NCBI GenBank assembly: GCA_039707655.1
Contig: CM077676.1
Location: 189,964,936 to 190,028,935 of the forward strand
Direction: 5' to 3'
From: Elymus sibiricus
Lineage: Eukaryota; Streptophyta; Magnoliopsida; Poales; Poaceae
DNA length: 64,000 nucleotides
The position numbers were made by a program, and so were the translations under genes. This document shows positions 46,721-58,978 of this stretch, piece after piece; within the stretch, counting starts at the first letter, position 1; the number at the start of each line of letters is the position of its first letter. The notes beneath the pieces were generated by a model. It did not search any database, was not told the origin of the DNA, and saw nothing but the letters and a program-made list of their open reading frames with translations.

Positions 46721-47625
46721 CGCTTCGACTCGCTTAACCCTAAGTTAGACAGGGTGGCGGTGGTGTCACGTGCTCGTCTCGGCGTCCGTCGTCGCTACCG
46801 CGACGACGTCTGCCTCGACTCGGGTAACCCTAAGTTAGACAGGGTGGCGGTGGTGTCACGTGCTTGTCTCGGCGTCCGTCGTCGCTACCGCGACGATGTC
46901 CTCTTCGACTCGCTTAACCCTAAGTTAGACAGGGTGGCGGTGGTGTCACGTGCTCGTCTCTGCGTCCGTCGTCGCTACCGCGACGACGTCCGCCTCGACT
47001 CGCGTAACCGTAAGTTAGACAGGGTGGCGGTGGCGTCACATGCTCGTCTCGGCGTGCGTCGTCGCTACCGTGACGACGTCCGCCTCAACTCGCGTAACCC
47101 TAAGATAGACAGGGTGGCAGTGGTGCCACGTGCTCGTCACGTCGTCCGTCGTCGCTACCGCGACGACGTCCGCCTCAACTCGCGTAACCCTAAGTTAGAC
47201 AGGGTGGCAGTGGTGTCACGTGCTCGTCTCGACGTCCGCCTCGACTCGCGTAACCCTAAGTTAGACAGGGTGGCGGTGGTGTCACGTGCTCGTCACAGCG
47301 TCCGTCGTCGCTACCGCGACGACGTCCGCCTCGACTCGCGTAACCCTAAGATAGACAGGGTGGCCGTGGTGTCACGTGCTCGTCACGGCGTCCGTCGTCG
47401 CTACCGCGACGACGTCCGCCTCGACTCGCGTAGCCCTAAGTTAGACAGGGTGGCAGTGGTGTCAGGTGCTCGTCTCGGCGTCCGTCGTCGCTACCGCGAC
47501 GACGTCCGCCGCGACTCGCGTAACCCTAAGTTAGACAGGGTGGCAGTGGTGTCACGTGCTCGTCTCGGCGTCCGTCGTAACTACCGCGACGACGACCGCC
47601 TCGAATCGCGTAACCCTAAGACAGC
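46418..47625 (+). repeat. Enlarged HOR-4 unit, 1208 bp
   Basis: Fourteen monomers: eleven 90-bp, two 66-bp and one 86-bp. An extra run with TCTTCGACTCGCTT, CTCTGCGTCC, AACCGTAAG and GGTGGCGTCACATGC follows the normal first part; the same run reappears from about 63660 to the end of the window. Confidence 0.85.
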
Positions 47626-48407
47626 GTGGCAGTGGTGTCACATGCTCGTCTCAGCGTCCGTCGTCGCTACCGCGACGACGTCCGCCTCGACTCGCGTAGC
47701 CCTAAGTTAGACTGGGGCGCAGTGGTGTCACGTGCTCGTCTCGGCATCCGTCGTCGCTACCGCGAAGACGTCCGCCTCGACTCGCGTCACCCTAAGTTAG
47801 ACAGGGTGGCAGTGGTGTCACGTGCTCGTCTCGACGTCCGCCTCAACTCGCGTAACCCTAAGTTAGACAGGGTGGCGGTGGTGTCACGTGCTCGTCTCGG
47901 CGTCCGTCGTCGCTACCGCGACGACGTCCGCTTCGACTCGCTTAACCATAAGTTAGACAGGGTGGCGGTGGTGTCACGTGCTCGTCTCGGCGTCCGTCGT
48001 CGCTACCGCGACGACGTCCGCCTCGACTCGCGTAACCCTAAGTTAGACAGGGTGGCGGTGGTGTCACGTGCTCGTCTCGGCGTCCGTCGTCGCTACCGTG
48101 ATGACGTCCGCCTCGACTCGCGTAACCCTAAGATAGACAGGGTGGCAGTGGTGCCACGTGCTCGTCACGTCGTCCGTCGTCGCTAACGCGACGACGTCCG
48201 CCTCAACTCGCGTAACCCTAAGATAGACAAGGTGGCCGTGGTGTCACGTGCTCGTCACGGCGTCCGTCATCGCTACCGCGACGACGTCCGCCTCGACTCG
48301 CGTAGCCCTAAGTTAGACAGGGTGGCAGTGGTGTCACGTGCTCGTCTCGGCGTCCGTCGTCGCTACCGCGACGACGACCGCCTCGACTCGCGTAACCCTA
48401 AGACAGC
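47626..48407 (+). repeat. HOR-4 unit, 782 bp, TAAC-loop type
   Basis: Nine monomers in standard order. Begins with the private GACTGGGGCGCAGTGG form, shared only with the units at 43106 and 45366, which shows close relation to the 2260-bp duplication. Loop TAAC near 48182. Confidence 0.88.
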
Positions 48408-49279
48408 GTGGCAGTGGTGTCACATGCTCGTCTCAGCGTCCGTCGTCGCTACCGCGACGACGTCCGCCTCGACTCGCGTAGCCCTAAGTTAGACTGGGTG
48501 GCAGTGGTGTCACGTGCTCGTCTCGGCATCCGTCGTCGCTACCGCGAAGACGTCCGCCTCGACTAGTGTCACCCTAAGTTAGACAGGGTGGCAGTGGTGT
48601 CACGTGCTCGTCTCGACGTCCGCATCGACTCGCGTAACCCTAAGTTAGACAGGGTGGCGGTGGTGTCACGTGCTCGTCTCGGCGTCCGTCGTCGCTACCG
48701 CGACGACGTCCGCTTCGACTCGCTTAACCCTAAGTTAGACAGGGTGGCGGTGGTGTCACGTGCTCGTCTCGGCGTCCTTCGTCGCTACCGCGACGACGTC
48801 CGCCTCGACTCGCGTAACCCTAAGTTAGACAGGGTGGCGGTGGTGTCACATGCTCGTCTCGGCGTCCGTCGTCGCTACCGTGACGACGTCCGCCTCGACT
48901 CGCGTAACCCTAAGATAGACAGGGTGGCAGTGGTGCCACGTGCTCGTCACGGCGTCCGTCGTCGCGGTAGCGACGACGTCTGCCTCGACTCGCGTAACCC
49001 TAAGATAGACAGGGTGGCCGTGGAGTCACGTGCTCGTCACGGCGTCCGTCGTCGCTACCGCGACGACGTCCGCCTCGACTCGCGTAGCCCTAAGTTAGAC
49101 AGGGTGGCAGTGGTGTCACGTGCTCGTCTCGGCGTCCGTCGTCGCTACCGCGACGACGTCCGCCTCGACTCGCGTAGCCCTAAGTTAGACAGGGTGGCAG
49201 TGGTGTCACGTGCTCGTCTCGGCGTCCGTCGTAACTACCGCGACGACGACCGCCTCGACTCGCGTAACCCTAAGACAGC
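48408..49279 (+). repeat. HOR-4 unit, 872 bp, with inverted-loop monomer
   Basis: One extra 90-bp monomer: the AGCCCTAAG copy is doubled. It carries the loop inversion at 48966-48969 and, a little later, GTGGAGTCACG near 49020. The GTCGTAACTACC change near 49230 also occurs in units near 43055, 45315, 47575, 50705 and 53650. Confidence 0.88.
48957..48978. other. Stem-loop with inverted loop (GGTA instead of TACC)
   Basis: The nine-base arms CGTCGTCGC and GCGACGACG are intact, but the loop at 48966-48969 reads GGTA. That is the exact reverse complement of the normal TACC; all four adjacent bases differ from the standard. Four independent substitutions would be needed otherwise, so the simplest reading is inversion of the palindrome, by template switching in a hairpin or recombination between the arms. 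I noticed no other copy like this. Confidence 0.9.
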
Positions 49280-50752
49280 GTGGCAGTGGTGTCACATGCT
49301 CGTCTCAGCGTCCGTCGTCGCTACCGCGACGACGTCCGCCTCGACTTGCGTAGCCCTAAGTTAGACTGGGTGGCAGTGGTGTCACGTGCTCGTCTCGGCA
49401 TCCGTCGTCGCTACCGCGAAGACGTCCGCCTCGACTCGCGTCACCCTAAGTTAGACAGGGTGGCAGTGGTGTCGCGTGCTCGTCTCGACGTCCGCCTCAA
49501 CTCGCGTAACCCTAAGTTAGACAGGGTGGCAGTGGTGTCACGTGCTCGTCTCGGCGTCCGTCGTCGCTACCGCGACGACGTCCGCTTCGACTCGCTTAAC
49601 CCTAAGTTAGACAGGGTGGCGGTGGTGTCACGTGCTCGTCTCGGCGTCCGTCGTCGCTACCGCGACGACGTCCGCCTCGACTCACGTAACCCTAAGTTAG
49701 ACAGGGTGGCGGTGGTGTCACGTGCTCGTCTCGGCGTCCGTCGTCGCTTCCGTGACGACGTCCGCCTCGACTCGCGTAACCATAAGATAGACAGGGTGGC
49801 AGTGGTGCCACGTGCTCGTCACGACGTCCGTCGTCGCTACCGCGACGAAGTCCGCCTCGACTCGCGTAACCCTAAGATAGACAGGGTGGCCGTGGTGTCA
49901 CGTGCTCGTCACGGCGTCCGTCGTCGCTACCGCGACGACGTCCGCCTCGACTCGCGTAGCCCTAAGTTAGACAGGGTGGCAGTGGTGTCACGTGCTCGTC
50001 TCGGCGTCCGTCGTCGCTACCGCGACGACGACCGCCTCGACTCGCGTAACCCTAAGACAGGGTGGCAGTGGTGTCACATGCTCGTCTCAGCGTCCGTCGT
50101 CGCTACCGCGACGACGTCCGCCTCGACTCGCGTAGCCCTAAGTTAGACTGGGTGGCAGTGGTGTCACGTGCTTGTCTCGGCATCCGTCGTCGCTACCGCG
50201 AAGACGTCCGCCTCGACTTGCGTCACCCTAAGTTAGACAGGGTGGCAGTGGTGTCACGTGCTCGTCTCGACGTCCGCCTCGACTCGCGTAACCCTAAGTT
50301 AGACAGGGTGGCGGTGGTGTCACGTGCTCGTCTCGGTGTCCGTCGTCGCTACCGCGACGACGTCCGCTTCGACTCGCTTAACCCTAAGTTAGACAGGGTG
50401 GCGGTGGTGTCACGTGCTCGTCTCGGCGTCCGTCGTCGCTACCGCGACGACGTCCGCCTCGACTCGCGTACCCTAAGTTAGACAGGGTGGCGGTGGTGTC
50501 ACGTGCTCGTCTCGGCGTCCGTCGTCGCTACCGCGACGACGTCCGCCTCGACTCGCGTAGCCCTAAGTTAGACAGGGTGGCAGTGGTGTCACGTGCTCGT
50601 CTCGGCGTCCGTCGTCGCTACCGCGACGACGTCCGCCTCGACTCGCGTAGCCCTAAGTTAGACAGGGTGGCAGTGGTGTCACGTGCTCGTCTCGGCGTCC
50701 GTCGTAACTACCGCGACGACGACCGCCTCGACTCGCGTAACCCTAAGACAGC
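49280..50752 (+). repeat. HOR-4 units of 782 and 691 bp
   Basis: The first unit (to 50061) is complete, with CGTCACGACG and GTCGCTTCCGTG variants. The second (50062-50752) lacks one monomer and has a private one-base deletion. In place of the AAGATAGAC/CGTCACG monomers it carries two AGCCCTAAG copies. Confidence 0.85.
50409..50497 (+). repeat. 89-bp monomer, private one-base deletion
   Basis: CGCGTACCCTAAG stands where CGCGTAACCCTAAG is expected, so one A is missing and octamer spacing is 89 bp. This explains why the surrounding nine-monomer-type unit measures 691 bp rather than 692. I see it only once, so it is a recent change or a sequencing or assembly error. Confidence 0.85.
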
Positions 50753-51459
50753 GTGGCAGTGGTGTCACATGCTCGTCTCAGCGTCCGTCGTCGCTACCGC
50801 GACGACGTCCGCCTCGACTCGCGTAGCCCTAAGTTAGACTGGGTGGCAGTGGTGTCACGTGCTCGTCTCGGCATCCGTCGTCGCTACCGCGAAGACGTCC
50901 GCCTCGACTCGCGTCACCCTAAGTTAGACAGGGTGGCAGTGGTGTCGCGTGCTCGTCTCGACGTCCGCCTCAACTCGCGTAACCCTAAGTTAGACAGGGT
51001 GGCGGTGGTGTCACGTGCTCGTCTCGGCGTCCGTCGTCGCTACCGCGACGACGTCCGCTTCGACTCGCTTAACCCTAAGTTAGACAGGGTGGCGGTGGTG
51101 TCACGTGCTCGTCTCGGCGTCCGTCGTCGCTACCGCGACGACGTCCGCCTCGACTCGCGTAACCCTAAGTTAGACAGGGTGGCGGTGGTGTCACGTGCTC
51201 GTCTCGGCGTCCGTCGTCGCTACCGTGACGACGTCCGCCTCGACTCGCGTAACCATAAGATAGACAGGGTGGCAGTGGTGCCACGTGCTCGTCACGGCGT
51301 CCGTCGTCGCTACCGCGACGAAGTCCGCCTCGACTCGCGTAACCCTAAGATAGACAGGGTGGCCGTGGTGTCACGTGCTCGTCACGGCGTCCGTCGTCGC
51401 TACCGCGACGACGTCCGCCTCGACTCGCGTAGCCCTAAGTTAGACAGGGTGGCAGTGGT

Positions 51460-51545
51460 GTCACGTGCTCGTCTCGGCGTCCGTCGTCGCTACCGCGACG
51501 ACGACCGCCTCGACTCGCGTAACCCTAAGACAGGGTGGCAGTGGT
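51460..51545 (+). repeat. 86-bp monomer variant, type example
   Basis: Octamer spacing is 86 bp. AACCCTAAGTTAGACAGGG is shortened to AACCCTAAGACAGGG, a loss of four bases (TTAG or ATAG) flanked by AAG/AG repeats, compatible with slippage. The loss shifts the otherwise open frame. These monomers sit at fixed positions and are convenient phase markers: six per 3637-bp unit, three per 1943-bp unit and one per 782-bp unit. In the 782-bp repeat the preceding text usually reads GACGACGACCGCC. Confidence 0.95.
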
Positions 51546-51725
51546 GTCACATGCTCGTCTCAGCGTCCGTCGTCGCTACCGCGACGACGTCCGCCTCGAC
51601 TCGCGTAGCCCTAAGTTAGACTGGGTGGCAGTGGTGTCACGTGCTCGTCTCGGCATCCGTCGTCGCTACCGCGAAGACGTCCGCCTCGACTCGCGTCACC
51701 CTAAGTTAGACAGGGTGGCAGTGGT

Positions 51726-51791
51726 GTCACGTGCTCGTCTCGACGTCCGCCTCGACTCGCGTAACCCTAAGTTAGACAGGGTGGCGGTGGT
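51726..51791 (+). repeat. 66-bp monomer variant, type example
   Basis: The distance between successive GTCACGTG octamers is 66 bp here instead of 90. The text reads CTCGACGTCCGCCTCGAC where a full monomer has CTCGGCGTCCG, stem-loop, then CGACGTCCGCC. The missing 24 bp lie between two 9-bp near-repeats, CGGCGTCCG and CGACGTCCG, and take the stem-loop with them. The loss keeps the reading frame. The class occurs at fixed places in each higher-order repeat: five per 3637-bp unit and one per 782-bp unit. Confidence 0.95.
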
Positions 51792-53700
51792 GTCACGTGC
51801 TCGTCTCGGCGTCCGTCGTCGCTACCGCGACGACGTCCGCTTCGACTCGCTTAACCCTAAGTTAGACAGGGTGGCGGTGGTGTCACGTGCTCGTCTCGGC
51901 GTCCGTCGTCGCTACCGCGACGACGTCCGCCTCGACTCGCGTAACCCTAAGTTAGACAGGGTGGCGGTGGTGTCACGTGCTCGTCTCGGCGTCCGTCGTC
52001 GCTACCGTGACGACGTCCGCCTCGACTCGCGTAACCCTAAGATAGACAGGGTGGCAGTGGTGCCACGTGCTCGTCACCGCGTCCGTCGTCGCTACCGCGA
52101 CGACGTCCGCCTTGACTCGCGTAACCCTAAGATAGACAGGGTGGCCGTGGTGTCACGTGCTCGTCACGGCGTCCGTCGTCGCTACCGCGACGACGTCCGC
52201 CTCGACTCGCGTAGCCCTAAGTTAGACAGGGTGGCAGTGGTGTCACGTGCTCGTCTCGGCGTCCGTCGTCGCTACCGCGACGACGACCGCCTCGACTCGC
52301 GTAACCCTAAGACAGCGTGGCAGTGGTGTCACATGCTAGTCTCAGCGTCCGTCGTCGCTACCGCGACGACGTCCGCCTCGACTCGCGTAGCCCTAAGTTA
52401 GACTGGGTGGCAGTGGTGTCACGTGCTCGTCTCGGCATCCGTCGTCGCTACCGCGAAGACGTCCGCCTCGACTCGCGTCACCCTAAGTTAGACAGGGTGG
52501 CAGTGGTGTCACGTGCTCGTCTCGACGTCCGCCTCGACTCGCGTAACCCTAAGTTAGACAGGGTGGCGGTGGTGTCACGTGCTCGTCTCGGCGTCCGTCG
52601 TCGCTACCGCGACGACGTCCGCCTCGACTCGTGTAACCCTAAGTTAGACAGGGTGGCGGTGGTGTCACGTGCTCGTCTCGGCGTCCGTCGTCGCTACCGT
52701 GACGACGTCCGCCTCGACTCGCGTAACCCTAAGATAGACAGGGTGGCAGTGGTGCCACGTGCTCGTCACGTCGTCCGTCGTCGCTAACGCGACGACGTCC
52801 GCCTCGACTCGCGTAACCCTAAGATAGACAGGGTGGCCGTGGTGTCACGTGCTCGTCACGGCGTCCGTCATCGCTACCGCGACGACGTCCGCCTCGACTC
52901 GCGTAGCCCTAAGTTAGACAGGGTGGCAGTGGTGTCACGTGCTCGTCTCGGCGTCCGTCGTCGCTACCGCGACGACGACCGCCTTGACTCGCGTAATCCT
53001 AAGACAGCGTGGCAGTGGTGTCACATGCTCGTCTCAGCGTCCGTCGTCGCTACCGCGACGACGTCCGCCTCGACTCGCGTAGCCCTAAGTTAGACTGGGT
53101 GGCAGTGGTGTCACGTGCTCGTCTCGGCATCCGTCGTCGCTACCGCGAAGACGTCCGCCTCGACTCGCGTCACCCTAAGTTAGACAGGGTGGCAGTGGTG
53201 TCACGTGCTCGTCTCGACGTCCGCCTCGACTCGCGTAACCCTAAGTTAGACAGGGTGGCGGTGGTGTCACGTGCTCGTCTCGGTGTCCGTCGTCGCTACC
53301 GCGACGACGTCCGCTTCGACTCGCTTAACACTAAGTTAGACAGGGTGGCGGTGGTGTCACGTGCTCGTCTCGGCGTCCGTCGTCGCTACCGCGACGACGT
53401 CCGCCTCGACTCGCGTAACCCTAAGTTAGACAGGGTGGCGGTGGTGTCACGTGCTCGTCTCGGCGTCCGTCGTCGCTACCGCGACGACGTCCGCCTCGAC
53501 TCGCGTAGCCCTAAGTTAGACAGGGTGGCAGTGGTGTCACGTGCTCGTCTCGGCGTCCGTCGTCGCTACCGCGACGACGTCCGCCTCGACTCGCGTGGCC
53601 CTAAGTTAGACAGGGTGGCAGTGGTGTCACGTGCTCGTCTCGGCGTCCGTCGTAACTACCGCGACGACGACCGCCTCGACTCGCGTAACCCTAAGACAGC

Positions 53701-56046
53701 GTGGCAGTGGTGTCACATGCTCGTCTCAGCGTCCGTCGTCACTACCGCGACGACGTCCGCCTCGACTCGCGTAGCCCTAAGTTAGACTGGGTGGCAGTGG
53801 TGTCACGTGCTCGTCTCGGCATCCGTCGTCGCTACCGCGAAGACGTCCGCCTCGACTCGCATCACCCTAAGTTAGACAGGGTGGCAGTGGTGTCGCGTGC
53901 TCGTCTCGACGTCCGCCTCAACTCGCGTAACCCTAAGTTAGACAGGGTGGCGGTGGTGTCACGTGCTCGTCTCGGCGTCCGTCGTCGCTACCGCGACGAC
54001 GTCCGCTTCGACTCGCTTAACCCTAAGTTAGACAGGGTGGCGGTGGTGTCACGTGCTCGTCTCGGCGTCCGTCGTCGCTACCGCGACGACGTCCGCCTCG
54101 ACTCGCGTAACCCTAAGTTAGACAGGGTGGCGGTGGTGTCACGTGCTCGTCTCGGCGTCCGTCGTCGCTACCGTGACGACGTCCGCCTCGACTCGCGTAA
54201 CCATAAGATAGACAGGGTGGCAGTGGTGCCACGTGCTCGTCACGGCGTCCGTTGTCGCTACCGCGACGAAGTCCGCCTCGACTCGCGTAACCCTAAGATA
54301 GACAGGGTGGCCGTGGTGTCACGTGCTCGTCACGGCGTCCGTCGTCGCTACCGCGACGACGTCCGCCTCGACTCACGTAGCCCTAAGTTAGACAGGGTGG
54401 CAGTGGTGTCACGTGCTCGTCTCGGCGTCCGTCGTCGCTACCGCGACGACGACCGCCTCGACTCGCGTAACCCTAAGACAGGGTGGCAGTGGTGTCACAT
54501 GCTCGTCTCAGCGTCCGTCGTCGCTACCGCGACGACGTCCGCCTCGACTCGCGTAGCCCTAAGTTAGACTGGGTGGCAGTGGTGTCACGTGCTCGTCTCG
54601 GCATCCGTCGTCGCTACCGCGAAGACGTCCGCCTCGACTCGCGTCACCCTAAGTTAGACAGGGTGGCAGTGGTGTCACGTGCTCGTCTCGACGTCCGCCT
54701 CGACTCGCGTAACCCTAAGTTAGACAGGGTGGCGGTGGTGTCACGTGCTCGTCTCGGCGTCCGTCGTCGCTACCGCGACGACGTCCGCTTCGACTCGCTT
54801 AACCCTAAGTTAGACAGGGTGGCGGTGGTGTCACGTGCTCGTCTCGGCGTCCGTCGTCGCTACCGCGACGACGTCCGCCTCGACTCGCGTAACCCTAAGT
54901 TAGACAGGGTGGCGGTGGTGTCACGTGCTCGTCTCGGCGTCCGTCGTCGCTACCGTGACGACGTCCGCCTCGACTCGCGTAACCCTAAGATAGACAGGGT
55001 GGCAGTGGTGCCACGTGCTCGTCACCGCGTCCGTCGTCGCTACCGCGACGACGTCCGCCTCGACTCGCGTAACCCTAAGATAGACAGGGTGGCCGTGGTG
55101 TCACGTGCTCGTCACGGCGTCCGTCGTCGCTACCGCGACGACGTCCGCCTCGACTCGCGTAGCCCTAAGTTAGACAGGGTGGCAGTGGTGTCACGTGCTC
55201 GTCTCGGCGTCCGTCGTCGCTACCGCGACGACGACCGCCTCGACTCGCTTAACCCTAAGACAGCGTGGCAGTGGTGTCACATGCTAGTCTCAGCGTCCGT
55301 CGTCGCTACCGCGACGACGTCCGCCTCGACTCGCGTAGCCCTAAGTTAGACTGGGTGGCAGTGGTGTCACGTGCTCGTCTCGGCATCCGTCGTCGCTACC
55401 GCGAAGACGTCCGCCTCGACTCGCGTCACCCTAAGTTAGACAGGGTGGCAGTGGTGTCACGTGCTCGTCTCGACGTCCGCCTCGACTCGCGTAACCCTAA
55501 GTTAGACAGGGTGGCGGTGGTGTCACGTGCTCGTCTCGGTGTCCGTCGTCGCTACCGCGACGACGTCCGCTTCGACTCGCTTAACCCTAAGTTAGACAGG
55601 GTGGCAGTGGTGTCACGTGCTCGTCTCGGCGTCCGTCGTCGCTACCGCGACGACGTCCGCCTCGACTCGCGTAACCCTAAGTTAGACAGGGTGGCGGTGG
55701 TGTCACGTGCTCGTCTCGGCGTCCGTCGTCGCTACCGTGACGACGTCCGCCTCGACTCGCGTAACCCTAAGATAGACAGGGTGGCAGTGGTGCCACGTGC
55801 TCGTCACGTCGTCCGTCGTCGCTAACGCGACGACGTCCGCCTCGACTCGCGTAACCCTAAGATAGACAGGGTGGCCATGGTGTCACGTGCTCGTCACGGC
55901 GTCCGTCATCGCTACCGTGACGACGTCCGCCTCGACTCGCGTAGCCCTAAGTTAGACAGGGTGGCAGTGGTGTCACGTGCTCGTCTCGGCGTCCGTCGTC
56001 GCTACCGCGACGACGACCGCCTTGACTCGCGTAATCCTAAGACAGC
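53701..56046 (+). repeat. Third-level repeat, second copy (three units)
   Basis: Units at 53701, 54483 and 55265, each 782 bp and each 2948 bp after its counterpart. The unit at 55265 has both the GTCCGCTTCG and the following standard monomer, which are fused to one GACTCGTGTAACC monomer in its 692-bp counterpart at 52317. The short form is thus a derived one-monomer deletion. Confidence 0.88.
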
Positions 56047-58978
56047 GTGGCAGTGGTGTCACATGCTCGTCTCAGCGTCCGTCGTCGCTACCGCGACGAC
56101 GTCCGCCTCGACTCGCGTAGCCCTAAGTTAGACTGGGTGGCAGTGGTGTCACGTGCTCGTCTCGGCATCCGTCGTCGCTACCGCGAAGACGTCCGCCTCG
56201 ACTAGTGTCACCCTAAGTTAGACAGGGTGGCAGTGGTGTCACGTGCTCGTCTCGACGTCCGCCTCGACTCGCGTAACCCTAAGTTAGACAGGGTGGCGGT
56301 GGTGCCACGTGCTTTTCTCGGCGTCCGTCGTCGCTACCGCGACGACGTCCGCTTCGACTCGCTTAACCCTAAGTTAGACAGGGTGGCGGTGGTGTCACGT
56401 GCTCGTCTCGGCGTCCTTCGTCGCTACCGCGACGACGTCCGCCTCGACTCGCGTAACCCTAAGTTAGACAGGGTGGCGGTGGTGTCACATGCTCGTCTCG
56501 GCGTGCGTCGTCGCTACCGTGACGACGTCCGCCTCAACTCGCGTAACCCTCAGATAGACAGGGTGGCAGTGTTGCCACGTGCTCGTCACGGCGTCCGTCG
56601 TCGCTACCGCGACGACGTCCGCCTCGTCTCGCGTAGCCCTAAGTTAGACAGGGTGGCAGTGGTGTCACGTGCTCGTCTCGGCGTCCGTCGTCTCTACCGC
56701 GAAGACGTCCGCCTCGACTCGCGTAGCCCTAAGTTAGACAGGGTGGCAGTGGTGTCACGTGCTCGTCTCGGCATCCGTCGTCGCTACCGCGAAGACGTCC
56801 GCCTCGACTCGCGTCACCCTAAGTTAGACAGGGTGGCAGTGGTGTCACGTGCTCGTCTCGACGTCCGCCTCAACTCGCGTAACCCTAAGTTAGACAGGGT
56901 GGCGGTGGTGTCACGTGCTCGTCTCGGCGTCCGTCGTCGCTACCACGACGACGTCCGCTTCGACTCGCTTAACCATAAGTTAGACAGGGTGGCGGTGGTG
57001 TCACGTGCTCGTCTCGGCGTCCGTCGTCGCTACCGCGACGACGTCCGCCTCGACTCGCGTAACCCTAAGTTAGACAGGGTGGCGGTGGTGTCACGTGCTC
57101 GTCTCGCCGTCCGTCGTCGCTACCGTGACGACGTCCGCCTCGACTCGCGTAACCCTAAGATAGACAGGGTGGCAGTGCTGCCACGTGCTCGTCACGGCGT
57201 CCGTCGTCGCTACCGCGACGACGTCCGCCTCGACTCGCGTAACCCTAAGATAGACAGGGTGGCCGTGGTGTCACGTGCTCGTCACGGCGTCCGTCGTCGC
57301 TACCGCGACGACGTCCGCCTCGACTCGCGTAGCCCTAAGTTAGACAGGGTGGCAGTGGTGTCACGTGCTCGTCTCGGCGTCCGTCGTCGCTACCGTGACG
57401 ACGACCGCCTCGACTCGCGTAACCCTAAGACAGCGTGGCAGTGGTGTCACATGCTCGTCTCAGCGTCCGTCGTCGCTACCGCGACGACGTCCGCCTCGAC
57501 TCGCGTAGCCCTAAGTTAGACTGGGTGGCAGTGGTGTCACGTGCTCGTCTCGGCATCCGTCGTCGCTACCGCGAAGACGTCCGCCTCGACTCGCGTCACC
57601 CTAAGTTAGACAGGGTGGCAGTGGTGTCACGTGCTCGTCTCGACGTCCGCCTCAACTCGCGTAACCCTAAGTTAGACAGGGTGGCGGTGGTGTCACGTGC
57701 TCGTCTCGGCGTCCGTCGTCGCTACCGCGACGACGTCCGCCTCGACTCGCGTAACCCTAAGTTAGACAGGGTGGCGGTGGTGTCACGTGCTCGTCTCGGC
57801 GTCCGTCGTCGCTACCGTGACGACGTCCGCCTCGACTCGCGTCACCCTAAGATAGACAGGGTGGCAGTGCTGCCACGTGCTCGTCACGGCGTCCGTCGTC
57901 GCTACCGCGACGACGTCCGCCTCGACTCGCGTAACCCTAAGATAGACAGGGTGGCCGTGGTGTCACGTGCTCGTCACGGCGTCCGTCGTCGCTACCGCGA
58001 CGACGTCCGCCTCGACTCGCGTAGCCCTAAGTTAGACTGGGTGGCAGTGGTGTCACGTGCTCGTCTCGGCATCCGTCGTCGCTACCGCGAAGACGTCCGC
58101 CTCGACTCGCGTCACCCTAAGTTAGACAGGGTGGCAGTGGTGTCACGTGCTCGTCTCGACGTCCGCCTCGACTCGCGTAACCCTAAGTTAGACAGGGTGG
58201 CGGTGGTGTCACGTGCTCGTCTCGGCGTCCGTCGTCGCTACCGCGACGACGTCCGCCTCGACTCGTGTAACCCTAAGTTAGACATGGTGGCGGTGGTGTC
58301 ACGTGCTCGTCTCGGCGTCCGTCGTCGCTACCGTGACGACGTCCGCCTCGACTCGCGTCACCCTAAGTTAGACAGGGTGGCAGTGGTGTCACGTGCTCGT
58401 CTCGACGTCTGCCTCGACTCGCGTAACCCTAAGTTAGACAGGGTGGCGGTGGTGTCACGTGCTCGTCTCGGCGTCCGTCGTCGCTACCGCGACGACGTCC
58501 GCCTCGACTCGTGTAACCCTAAGTTAGACAGGGTGGCGGTGGTGTCACGTGCTCGTCTCGGCGTCCGTCGTCGCTACCGTGACGACGTCCGCCTCGACTC
58601 GCGTAACCCTAAGATAGACAGGGTGGCAGTGGTGCCACGTGCTCGTCACCGCGTCCGTCGTCGCTACCGCGACGACGTCCGCCTCGACTCGCGTAACCAT
58701 AAGATAGACAGGGTGGCAGTGGTGCCACGTGCTCGTCACGGCGTCCGTCGTCGCTACCGCGACGAAGTCCGCCTCGACTCGCGTAACCCTAAGATAGACA
58801 GGGTGGCCTTTGTGTCACGTGCTCGTCACGGCGTCCGTCGTCGCTACCGCGACGACGTCCGCCTCGACTCGCGTAGCCCTAAGTTAGACAGGGTGGCAGT
58901 GGTGTCACGTGCTCGTCTCGGCGTCCGTCGTCGCTACCGCGACGACGACCGCCTCGACTCGCGTAACCCTAAGACAGG
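56047..58978 (+). repeat. HOR-4 units of 1388 and 1544 bp (fused or rearranged)
   Basis: 1388 bp equals one 782-bp unit plus six 90-bp and one 66-bp monomer: an 86-bp marker was lost by exchange. Private forms are GTGCTTTTCTCGG, AACCCTCAGATAG and GTCGTCTCTACCGCGAAG. 1544 bp equals fourteen 90-bp, three 66-bp and one 86-bp monomer, with a repeated GACTCGTGTAACC run near 58260 and 58505. The first part (56227-56720) recurs at 60723. Confidence 0.85.

Larger units (their letters stand above)
50753..53700 (+). repeat. Third-level repeat of four HOR-4 units, 2948 bp
   Basis: Units of 782, 782, 692 and 692 bp. Unit 1 has AACCATAAG and GCGACGAAGTCC; unit 2 has CGTCACCGCGTCC; unit 3 starts with CACATGCTAGTCTCAGCG and has the TAAC loop; unit 4 has doubled AGCCCTAAG copies and GTCGTAACTACC. 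The first three types recur in the same order from 53701, all exactly 2948 bp on. Confidence 0.88.
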
